Assembly (NCBI RefSeq): GCF_011682175.1
Contig: NZ_WHJG01000027.1
Span: 1 to 64,000 of the forward strand
Source of the DNA: Massilia frigida
GTDB lineage: Bacteria > Pseudomonadota > Gammaproteobacteria > Burkholderiales > Burkholderiaceae_D
Length of the DNA: 64,000 nucleotides
Direction of reading: 5' to 3'
Numbering within the stretch: position 1 is the stretch's first letter; every line of letters starts with the position of its first letter. The position numbers were made by a program, and so were the translations under genes. Shown here piece by piece: positions 1 to 6,378 of the stretch. The notes beneath the pieces were generated by a model that did no database searches, was not told the DNA's origin, and saw nothing but the letters and a program-made list of their open reading frames with translations.

Positions 1-184
1 TGTTGCTCAGAAAGCGGTAGGCCGCCACCGTCTCGCTCCAGCCCTCGCATGCCGCCGGAATGCTCGCTTGCGGGTTTGCCGCAAATCGTTCCATCAGTAT
101 CTTCGCCCTCTTGTTGAGACGACTGTCGCCAAGGTCGAGCCCAGCAAACTCATGATCGGTCCACCGCGTCACTGCCTTGCCCAT
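1..184 (-). CDS. IS4-family (Tn5-like) transposase, N-terminal part
   Basis: The 61 visible residues run off the left edge. They match the N-terminal DNA-binding domain of Tn5-like IS4-family transposases: a Trp followed by EFAGLDLGD, then SRLNKRAKIL, then ASIPAACEGWSETVAAYRF. This domain binds the element's terminal inverted repeats. The DDE catalytic core would lie outside the window. The ATG at 184 was chosen because the homologous block begins about eight residues after it; no strong ribosome-binding site is seen. An inverted-repeat-like sequence lies about 115 bases upstream. Whether the transposase is intact cannot be judged. Confidence 0.8.
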   Translation of the reverse strand, partial: MGKAVTRWTDHEFAGLDLGDSRLNKRAKILMERFAANPQASIPAACEGWSETVAAYRFLSN

Positions 185-296
185 GTCGTCGTCCAAAAGG
201 CAAGAGTAAACGCCATTTCGCTACAGTTTACAAGTGGCGGCTGTAACTCCTTGAATGTTAACGGGTTTTCTCGTCATGGCGACAGGGAGTTCGGAG

Positions 297-316
297 TTGT
301 GTATAACGTGATGGGT
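297..316. repeat. Probable terminal inverted repeat of the IS4-type element
   Basis: Read toward the transposase, this stretch contains TTATACACAA, the same ten bases as the core of the Tn5 outer end. It lies upstream of the transposase start, where the IS end is expected, so the IS would span from beyond the left edge to about 314-316. The outer bases differ from Tn5, and no target duplication can be checked because the other end is missing. Confidence 0.5.
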
Positions 317-628
317 AAAACTCAATAGAGTACTGCCCATCCCTAACTTATCTAAGCATCTTCGTTTCATGACAGAGCAGCGTGTCTGGCAAAGTTAAAA
401 TGCAGAAGTGAGACATATGTAGGTGGTTTCATTTCGAACGTGGATACTTATTTTATTGGAGCCATACCCTCGCACTCGCGTTGTTTTCGGCACCTCATTT
501 TGGGAAGGGGCTCGATGAGAGTGGCGAACAGACTAAGCATGGCTAAGAGGTCCCGTTTTGAGCCTGTTTTGGAGCCACGCAAATCCAAGTTTATGGATCT
601 TTTTCTATGCCTTACAAGCTTGCACTAG
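317..628. other. No convincing gene between the IS end and the XRE gene
   Basis: The only open frame is 62 codons on the plus strand (440-628). It has no recognisable domain and no clear ribosome-binding site. The stretch may be a remnant cut by the IS insertion. I see no RNA gene or repeat in it. Confidence 0.4.
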
Positions 629-892
629 TTACCCAGCTGAAATTTTGCTATGGGTAGGATTCCACCACGGCACTTGAGCCATAAAGTCACTGGGAGCTAA
701 GTTCATGGCAACCAGCCAATCTCTCGTCTCGACAACGTCAATCCGCCGGTCGAGATTTTCAACCTTCGCCACATAAGATTGCGGCCTACCGAGGAGATCA
801 GCTAGTTGCATTTGAGTAATTTTCTGGCTCAGCCTAGCTGCGATGAGATACGCAATGAATTCGCAGTAGCGTGGGTCATGGATAGATTTCAT
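629..892 (-). CDS. XRE-family helix-turn-helix regulator
   Basis: This 87-residue protein is a single-domain XRE/Cro-type DNA-binding protein. Residues ~12-55 form the HTH: ITQMQLADLLGRPQSYVAKV is the turn and recognition helix, followed by the family's ENLDRRIDVVE segment. The C-terminus is short and has no sensor domain. The gene is divergent from a membrane-protein gene, and a perfect 7-bp-arm palindrome lies between them, so it probably represses itself and its neighbour. Such small regulators are common in plasmid, phage and island cargo. The ligand or inducing signal is unknown. Confidence 0.8.
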   Translation of the reverse strand: MKSIHDPRYCEFIAYLIAARLSQKITQMQLADLLGRPQSYVAKVENLDRRIDVVETRDWLVAMNLAPSDFMAQVPWWNPTHSKISAG

Positions 893-912
893 CCTCTCAT
901 GGGACCACCATG

Positions 913-941
913 TTACAAATATCCCAAAATGGGATAATATT
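913..941 (+). promoter_or_regulatory. Promoter with embedded palindromic operator
   Basis: A perfect palindrome, TATCCCA-AAA-TGGGATA (920-936), sits between a -35-like TTACAA (913-918) and a -10-like TAATAT (935-940). It is 27 bases from the start of the divergent XRE gene. A repressor bound here would block this promoter, and probably also the XRE promoter. That the XRE protein is the repressor is inferred from position. Confidence 0.6.
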
Positions 942-972
942 CACTATCTATCCATCTCTAGTGAGTGTTCAC

Positions 973-1290
973 ATGGCCTTCCACCGCATTGGCGACTCGA
1001 TCTACTCTGACGATGAGCTCAGGCACAGAAATGAAGAAGTGATGTCGATTCTTGTGCCTGCGATCGTCACAGCGATTGGAGTCTATTTTTTGCACGCGAC
1101 TCTCAGTGTACTTCCATTTTTTGTTGTTCATACAACAATGGCGAAGCTCGCCTACATTTCTACCGGGATTGTACTTTTTTGTTTGGGATACACTTTCAGG
1201 AAGCTAATTGTGGTCTTGGTTGTTCTGGCTGTGGCCGGAACAATTTTCACCTTGTGCGGGATAGCGTTGTGGCATTGGCTGGTTCATTAA
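973..1290 (+). CDS. Small membrane protein of unknown function
   Basis: This protein has 105 residues when started at 973. The frame is open back to 910, but the operator and promoter overlap 910-941, so a start at 961, 967 or 973 is more likely; GTGAG lies about 7 bases before 973. A charged N-terminal segment with DDELRHRNEE is followed by three or four hydrophobic segments (about residues 27-47, 53-72 and 78-103), so it is an inner-membrane protein. No family is recognised. It is followed 16 bases later by the zinc-motif gene and probably shares its transcript. It may be cargo of the element. Confidence 0.6.
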   Translation: MAFHRIGDSIYSDDELRHRNEEVMSILVPAIVTAIGVYFLHATLSVLPFFVVHTTMAKLAYISTGIVLFCLGYTFRKLIVVLVVLAVAGTIFTLCGIALWHWLVH

Positions 1291-1306
1291 AGAAGAGGGG
1301 GTGTTC

Positions 1307-1501
1307 GTGGCGACATCTTTCCTAGTATTACCAGCTGACTGGCCTCATCGGTTAGCTCAGGCGGCAGACCTAGCGGCGCGAGGCGTCGAGTGTGTCATGT
1401 GCGGCGGGACCGGGGGGGGGCCGGGGATTCGGAATTTTGTCGAATGTAGGCCATGCCAAGGCAAAGGATTCGCGCAAGCCCCCGACAATATTCCTGAATA
1501 G
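1307..1501 (+). CDS. Small protein with two DnaJ-type zinc motifs
   Basis: This 64-residue protein has two CxxCxGxG motifs, CVMCGGTG and CRPCQGKG, about 17 residues apart. That is one half of the four-repeat zinc centre of DnaJ and should bind a single zinc ion. There is no J domain or other DnaJ part. The GTG at 1307 is favoured because AGAGGGG lies 6 bases upstream; the GTG at 1301 overlaps that site. The first half contains a possible amphipathic helix (DWPHRLAQAADLAARG). It lies directly behind the small membrane-protein gene. The function is unknown; a protein or nucleic-acid binding role is only a guess. Confidence 0.55.
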   Translation: MATSFLVLPADWPHRLAQAADLAARGVECVMCGGTGGGPGIRNFVECRPCQGKGFAQAPDNIPE

Positions 1502-1814
1502 CCAGTTGCCATTTCAGCGTAAGCCTCGGCGCACCGCCATCTTGAGCCAGCAGTCGAATTGACTGATCATAGCGTCACACCGCTGGGAAGCGGCGTGTTT
1601 TCAGAGAGGGGCCAGCTGCCCGGCGTGCCATAGGGGCGTTCCACTTTGCTAAAACGCCGTCGGTCGCATGGCTGCACAAGGGCCAGACGTAACCTCCCAT
1701 TGAAACCAGCGAGCCACTGAATCGAATGCCACGTCGCTCACCTACGTTCTGAAACCGAACGCGCCAATTTACTGATTTCGTCCCAAGCCCTGGCACCAAA
1801 AACGCTCAGGCTCC
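1502..1814. other. Non-coding end region of the element
   Basis: No gene is recognised here. A hairpin (about 1576-1598, arms near ACACCGCT and AGCGGCGTGT) followed by TTTTC could terminate the operon upstream. A weaker match to the terminal repeats (TTACTGATT at 1769-1777) may be a further transposase-binding site. Confidence 0.4.
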
Positions 1815-1860
1815 AGTCGCGCTTACTAATGTATAGTCGCGTTATTTGATGGAATTGACA
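1815..1860. repeat. Transposon-end-like direct repeats and terminus
   Basis: Two imperfect direct repeats, AGTCGCGCTTACTAAT (1815-1830) and AGTCGCGTTATTTGAT (1835-1850), are spaced exactly 20 bases apart. The sequence then ends in GACA at 1860, which reads TGTC from the outside, immediately against comM coding sequence. Spaced repeats of a transposase site behind a TGT...ACA terminus are typical of Tn7- and Tn5053-like ends. The other end is not in the window. Confidence 0.6.
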
Positions 1861-2721
1861 GCCGCCGCCCACCAGGGCCACGGCGGAGGTGGTGTGATGC
1901 GGGCTGCGGAAGGGGCGCACCTTCCAGTTGTCGGCTGAAAAGCCACCGGTGAGCGACTGCACCGCCGCCGATTCCAGCGCTTCCTGGTCCGTCATCGGCG
2001 GCAGCAGGCCGGGAAAGCGCGACGCCAGCATGGTCTTGCCGGCGCCGGGCGGCCCCACCATCAGTACGCTGTGCGCGCCGGCGGCGGCCACTTCGAGCGC
2101 GCGCTTGCTTGCGCGCTGGCCTTTCACATCGCAAAAATCCGGATAATCGGGCAGGCGCGTGAGCGCGCGCGGTTGATGGCGCGCCAGCCGGCATGGATCG
2201 TCGCAGGCGGCAAAATGGGCGCAGACCTGGAGCAGCGTGGCGGCCGGATAAATGACGGCGTCGGCCACCAGCGCCGCTTCGTCGGCATTCGCTTGCGGCA
2301 GGATGAAAGCGCGATGCGCGCCGGCTTCGCGCTGCATGGCGAAGGTGATCGCCAGCGCCCCCCGGATCGGGCGCAGCTCGCCCGACAGCGACAGTTCGCC
2401 GGCAAATTCGTAGCGCCCCAGTTCCCGCGATGGAATCTGGCCCGACGCGGCCAGGATGCCGATCGCGATCGGCAGGTCGAAGCGGCCCGACTCCTTGGGC
2501 AGGTCGGCCGGGGCCAGGTTGACGGTGATGCGGCGCGCCGGGATCTGGAACCCGGCATTTTGCAGCGCGGCTTGTACGCGGTCTTTCGATTCGCGCACTT
2601 CGGCGTCGGGCAAGCCGACGATGGTAAATTTGGGCAAGCCATTTGCCAGATGCACTTCGACGCTGACGGCGCGCGCTTCCATGCCGGCCAGGGCGCGGCT
2701 TCGCAATACGGCAAGGCTCAT
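1861..2721 (-). pseudogene. comM: comM (YifB-type Mg-chelatase-like ATPase), 3'-truncated
   Basis: ComM is a hexameric AAA+ helicase that promotes branch migration of incoming DNA during natural transformation. The first 287 codons are present: the N-terminal ChlI-like domain (about 1-170), then the ATPase domain with Walker A GPPGAGKT at 223-230 and the family signature FRSPHHTTSA at 271-280. Immediately after VALVGGG (residue 287) homology stops. The family's next block ([20 protein letters not shown]), with Walker B and the rest of about 500 residues, is missing. The frame continues 40 codons into foreign DNA and stops at 1738. The start at 2721 matches the usual MSLAVLRSRA beginning. The remainder should lie beyond the inserted element. 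Confidence 0.9.
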
Positions 2722-3086
2722 ACGATTCCTGATCAGTGCGTGAAATTGTCGATGGTGCGGCCGGCCTGGCCTTGTCCGCTTGATGCGAGCCAAAGGTGTG
2801 TGCCAGGATAGTCAACATGGGGATGCTGGCAGGCATTTGCCGACCGGAGGTACAAATCCGTCCAGGGGATTGACGTTTTCGGTACCGGTCTCTTGTGGAA
2901 TCCACCCCAGATGTAGTGCTGAGTCCGTGCCCGAATGCCGGCATCGGCCGCGTTACGCCCCTGACGCCGGTGTACTGGCTGACGGCCAGGAAGACGTTGG
3001 GCTTAATTGATGACACGTTCTTGTCGAAGAATCGCGCGTGGGTTGAGCAGAACCCATCCTTCAAAACGCGGCATCACGAGTCAACA
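2722..3086. other. Region between comM and a membrane-protein gene
   Basis: No gene is supported here. The frame of the next gene is open back to 2895, but its first 64 codons look non-coding. A minus-strand frame is also open but resembles no known family. The comM promoter should lie just above 2721. Confidence 0.4.
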
Positions 3087-3728
3087 ATGGCGAGCTTATC
3101 GTTTTACGCCCTGGGCTCGGCCTGGCTGGTACTGGTCGTGCTTGCGGGGCGCGCAGGCGCAGCCATTCCTGCCTACTTGACGTTCGCGCCAACCATGGCA
3201 TGGCTTGTCCTCATTCTCATTTACGCCGCCGTTGCCAACCAGCGCATCGGCCACAACATCCCGCTGCCTGCCAAACGCAGCGTGTTGTTCGCGCGGCGAT
3301 CACTGCGCGATTTCGTGAGCCCGATGTGGACCACGGCGTGCTTCGTGCTTTTTGCTGTCGCGATCGCGTCCTATGCCGTCGGTTACGCACGCGGTCTTAT
3401 CGCCACCGACGTCTTCGTCGGCCGAATGGCTGGATTTGCGATCATGTTGCCGACCGCCAGCGTGACCCTGCTTTACTGCTTGCGGCGAAAACAACAGCCG
3501 ATTGACGACGCAAGGGGCCCCTCCCACCGGCGCATGGAGGTGCGAGGCAATATCGTGGTCCTGTATCTGTGCCTGGTGCTCGTTGCGTGGTGCATGCTGC
3601 AGGACTTTTTTGCCGCTCCACCCATCAGCGACGTGGCCTTCTTTTCGGGAGTGAACCTGATGATGCAAGCCGCCTGGCTGCGATTCTTCAACAGTCCGGC
3701 GGTAATACAGTTACTGCTTCGCGTTTGA
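3087..3728 (+). CDS. Hypothetical multi-pass membrane protein
   Basis: This 213-residue protein is counted from the ATG at 3087, where the hydrophobic sequence MASLSFYALGSAWLVLVVLA begins; upstream codons are compositionally odd. About six hydrophobic segments are visible (near residues 5-22, 31-49, 80-101, 110-131, 155-172 and 180-200), with basic loops such as RRSLRDF and RRKQQ. This suggests an inner-membrane protein. No family is recognised. It lies between broken comM and a set of poorly known genes, and codon use looks like the host's. Confidence 0.55.
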   Translation: MASLSFYALGSAWLVLVVLAGRAGAAIPAYLTFAPTMAWLVLILIYAAVANQRIGHNIPLPAKRSVLFARRSLRDFVSPMWTTACFVLFAVAIASYAVGYARGLIATDVFVGRMAGFAIMLPTASVTLLYCLRRKQQPIDDARGPSHRRMEVRGNIVVLYLCLVLVAWCMLQDFFAAPPISDVAFFSGVNLMMQAAWLRFFNSPAVIQLLLRV

Positions 3729-3891
3729 ATTTTTCCGCATCAGGTCTCTGCCCGGACAAGACGAGCCACCGAACGTGGCCGTATTCGCCCCAGCCGAAGT
3801 CTTCCATGCGAACCACGTCCAGCCTCGATGCCCGCGGCAGCAAGCGCCGGGAGCCGCCAGTTGGACATATCCTCGCCAAAGCGCCAGTCAT
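3690..3891 (-). pseudogene. Possible remnant of a broken coding sequence
   Basis: Two overlapping minus-strand frames each read like protein over part of their length. One gives HDWRFGEDMSNWRLPAL and the other, further along, gives RMEDFGWGEYGHVRWLVL. Joined by one frameshift near 3830, they would make a plausible acidic, Trp-rich segment. The second frame begins with an ATG two bases past the stop of the preceding gene. The end overlaps the convergent membrane-protein gene, so a degraded gene is more likely than a functional one. The family is unknown. Confidence 0.3.
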
Positions 3892-3893
3892 GC

Positions 3894-4286
3894 TCAGCTT
3901 CCGCAATCGAGCCGGTACAGTGGAGGCGTCCCATTTTCCTGCTGGCTTGCCAAGGTCAGGAATTCGAAAAAATGATGGTCGATGTCATCGAGTTGCTCGA
4001 CAACTGCATTGTGTAGCAGAAACATCAGCTCTCCTGCAGAGAACGCCACACCATCCGCCGCGGAGAGCGTCACGATGGGCTCGATCTGGTCATCGCCTTC
4101 CCAGCATTCGTATTGCACGCGGATCTGGGGGGCTTGCAATTCCAGATGGCCCGGGTCCCAGGATGCGATACCACGAATGTCCTTTTGATATGCTTCGAAC
4201 TCCGCCTCAAATACCTTACGATCAGTAAAGATGGAACCGCTAAAGCTCCAGCAGCAGTCGCGCATCAGCGTCTTTGGATTCGCCAT
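3894..4286 (-). CDS. Uncharacterised acidic 130-residue protein
   Basis: The protein has no signal peptide or membrane segment and is probably cytoplasmic. It is acidic, with clusters such as CWEGDDQIEP and QLDDIDHHFFEF, and has many aromatic residues. The start at 4286 (MANPKTLMRD) fits a GGAA-containing leader. The size and composition resemble small immunity-type proteins of polymorphic toxin loci, and the next gene to the right has a SUKH (immunity-type) domain, but no family was recognised. The link is therefore contextual only. Confidence 0.6.
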   Translation of the reverse strand: MANPKTLMRDCCWSFSGSIFTDRKVFEAEFEAYQKDIRGIASWDPGHLELQAPQIRVQYECWEGDDQIEPIVTLSAADGVAFSAGELMFLLHNAVVEQLDDIDHHFFEFLTLASQQENGTPPLYRLDCGS

Positions 4287-4547
4287 TTTCCGTCGTTCCC
4301 GGGAGGTTGAAAGAGGGCAGATTATGGCATCCCGATTTCCTCGCTCACATTTCTTTTTCCTATCCCATGGCTGGCCCAAGCGGCTCATCTTGCGAGCCGG
4401 GCCAACAGCAGCGGCAGCGACGCCCGCCCGGGTGGGGAACAAGATAAACAGTGCGCGCCGACTTAGCGCATACAATGCATCCATACACCCGCCGCCGCGA
4501 CAGCGCGCGGCGGCGCTCGCACACGCTTTCAGAGAACAGGAATATCG

Positions 4548-6023
4548 ATGGATTTTGACGTAGCGGCATGGGAACAGGAAATCGGCAGGCCAGTACCACC
4601 CCTCATGGCCAAATTCTTCACATGGCTCGCGCCCTATGAATACGGGGATCTTGGCTACTTCGAGCTGGCGCCGGCAAACCTGGCCGGCGGTACCGCCTGG
4701 GAAGGCATGGAGCGCTGGGGCGCCGACACTTGGGGCTTCATCAGCCTGCCCGATGGTTCCCTGATCGGCCTGTGTGAAGCGGTGCAGCCGCCCGCCGTCG
4801 TCCACATCGGTTCCGAAGGCGAACTGAGAACCCTCGCCGAATCGTTCGAAGCGTTCCTGCTGGCAATCGACGCGGGCGAAACCGAGACCGAGATCGACCT
4901 CGCCGACGATGACCTTGAACCGGAGCAAGTCGCAGCGCGCAAGGCATTCACCTCCTGGCTCAACAAGAGCAAGATCGCCGCGCCGGCCGTGAGCGGGCAA
5001 TTCGACTTTTCCGCCTACGCCGCCGGCGACCCGCCCGAACGGCGCGCCCCGCCAACGCAACAGGGCGCCGCGCCCGCCCTGGACCCCGCCTACCTGGACC
5101 ACATCGACGGCATGGGCGAGCGCCTCAGGATGCTGTGCAGCCTGGTGGGCCGCACGGCCGCCGATCCCGAACTGTGCGCCGTCGCCGAACAGGTCTTCGG
5201 CAAAGCGCCGCCCCAGTCCATCGGCAATGCCAAACACGATGACAGCATCTGGCTGACCGCGAAAAAGGCCGACGTCAGCTTTCTGTTCAGCCGCAAGGTA
5301 TTGAACCCGAACTACGCGCCTGTACCGATCGGCAACAAGGCCATCTGCCCCTTCCTGGAGAGTGTGTTTCTCGGCGAAGCCTATAGCGAGCCAGTCCTGT
5401 TCGGCTTGCACGGCGACGCGCTGTGGGACGCCATTGCGCTCAAGCTGCCGCAACTGTACAAGGAAAGCGTCGACGAGGATGGCGAAGTGGAAAAGGCATG
5501 CACCTTGCCGCTCGATCCGGCGCGCGACACCGAACTGAGGCTGTGGATGAACAATGGCCGCACCAATGCCTGCGTGCAAATCGCACAGGGACGCGAACTG
5601 GCATGGCCCGAAGCAGCCAACCAGGTCCACAGCGGCGCGGGCCTGTTCCTGCAATGGGCACTGGAAAACGGCTGGCTCGAACGCAGCATGTTCCCCGGGC
5701 AGGACGAGCTCATCGACGCCATGCGCCGCAGGGAAGCGCGCCCCTCGCAACTGGTGCGGCTGGGCCTGACGCGCGGCTTGTGGGACACCCACCTGACCGA
5801 CGAACCCGGCCTGCGCCAGTTCGCCTATGTGTACTTCCATAACATGGACGGTATCTGGATCAATGCCGACCTGAAGACCATGTTCGGCAAGCGCCAGGGC
5901 CAGTATGGTCATGACGAGCCCGTGCTCGACGACGATCCGGCCGAGATCTGCGACGCGCTGTTCGCTGTCTTCAGCACCCAGTTCGCTGGCTGGAAAAAGG
6001 CCAATCCGCAGGAACCGGCCTAA
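4548..6023 (+). CDS. SMI1/KNR4 (SUKH) domain protein with long C-terminal region
   Basis: This 491-residue protein is cytoplasmic, with no signal peptide. Residues 1-110 match the SUKH/SMI1-KNR4 fold: an N-terminal W..EIGRPVPP..AKFF helix, the strand block YGDLGYFELAPANL, then WGFISLPDGSLIGL and VVHIGSEGELRTLAESFEAF. Residues ~185-480 form a second domain I cannot name, which includes a FLFSRKVLNPNYAPVP segment and an acidic C-terminal HDEPVLDDDPAE. Many SUKH proteins neutralise contact-dependent toxins, while others are housekeeping scaffolds. No toxin gene is adjacent. GC content matches the chromosome. Confidence 0.65.
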   Translation: MDFDVAAWEQEIGRPVPPLMAKFFTWLAPYEYGDLGYFELAPANLAGGTAWEGMERWGADTWGFISLPDGSLIGLCEAVQPPAVVHIGSEGELRTLAESFEAFLLAIDAGETETEIDLADDDLEPEQVAARKAFTSWLNKSKIAAPAVSGQFDFSAYAAGDPPERRAPPTQQGAAPALDPAYLDHIDGMGERLRMLCSLVGRTAADPELCAVAEQVFGKAPPQSIGNAKHDDSIWLTAKKADVSFLFSRKVLNPNYAPVPIGNKAICPFLESVFLGEAYSEPVLFGLHGDALWDAIALKLPQLYKESVDEDGEVEKACTLPLDPARDTELRLWMNNGRTNACVQIAQGRELAWPEAANQVHSGAGLFLQWALENGWLERSMFPGQDELIDAMRRREARPSQLVRLGLTRGLWDTHLTDEPGLRQFAYVYFHNMDGIWINADLKTMFGKRQGQYGHDEPVLDDDPAEICDALFAVFSTQFAGWKKANPQEPA

Positions 6024-6378
6024 GTTTCGTCGGACCGCACCGGACTCGACATTTAAAGCCTGCCCTTGCGCGCAGGCCGCAATCTTGTCCTGCGGTAGCG
6101 ATGACATCCCCCCTCCGGTGGGCCGCGACGATGTCATCGCCGCCGCTCACCGCCTTGCCCGGCTGGGGCCGGCAGGCCGCGCCATGCATGCAATGGAGCT
6201 ATGCCGATAACGCGATTACCTATCCCAATTGCCTATATTGACATGCCGGAACACGGTTGTTATATTCGTCAAAAAATTACATTTGGATAACTTAAGGCAT
6301 CGAGACACAGCGTGACCGCACACGACTCCGGGCTGATCCATCTATCCATTCATCCCCATTGTCCTGCCGGAGTTCGTA
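6024..6378 (+). promoter_or_regulatory. Intergenic region with strong sigma-70-type promoter
   Basis: TTGACA (6238-6243) and TATATT (6261-6266) are separated by 17 bases, a near-consensus promoter pointing at the lyase lipoprotein gene. It leaves a leader of about 105 bases; GGAG lies 9 bases before the ATG at 6379. The first 200 bases show no gene. Confidence 0.6.

Larger units (their letters stand above)
1..1860. mobile_element. Right-hand part of an element integrated in comM
   Basis: This AT-richer block is joined to the 5' two thirds of a comM gene, and none of its genes belongs to the conserved chromosome around it. It contains an IS4-type transposase start, an XRE regulator, a membrane protein and a zinc-motif protein, and then about 360 non-coding bases. 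Read outward from comM, the element starts with TGTC at 1860 and carries two spaced repeats, as Tn7/Tn5053-type transposon ends do. comM is a known integration site for AbaR/Tn6022-type islands in Acinetobacter. No tniA/tnsB-like gene is visible, because the element runs off the left edge, so the class is inferred. Confidence 0.6.

Noticed and set aside
440-628. 62-codon open frame in the element
   Set aside because: No ribosome-binding site, family or domain; it may be a remnant but cannot be supported as a gene.
2895-3086. N-terminal extension of the 3087 membrane protein
   Set aside because: The extra 64 codons are unlike a membrane-protein N-terminus and lack a ribosome-binding site; the hydrophobic start is at 3087.
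3894-6137. Very long open frame (747 codons) on the minus strand
   Set aside because: Only its last 130 codons are a real gene (3894-4286). The rest is the GC-rich antisense of the SUKH gene.
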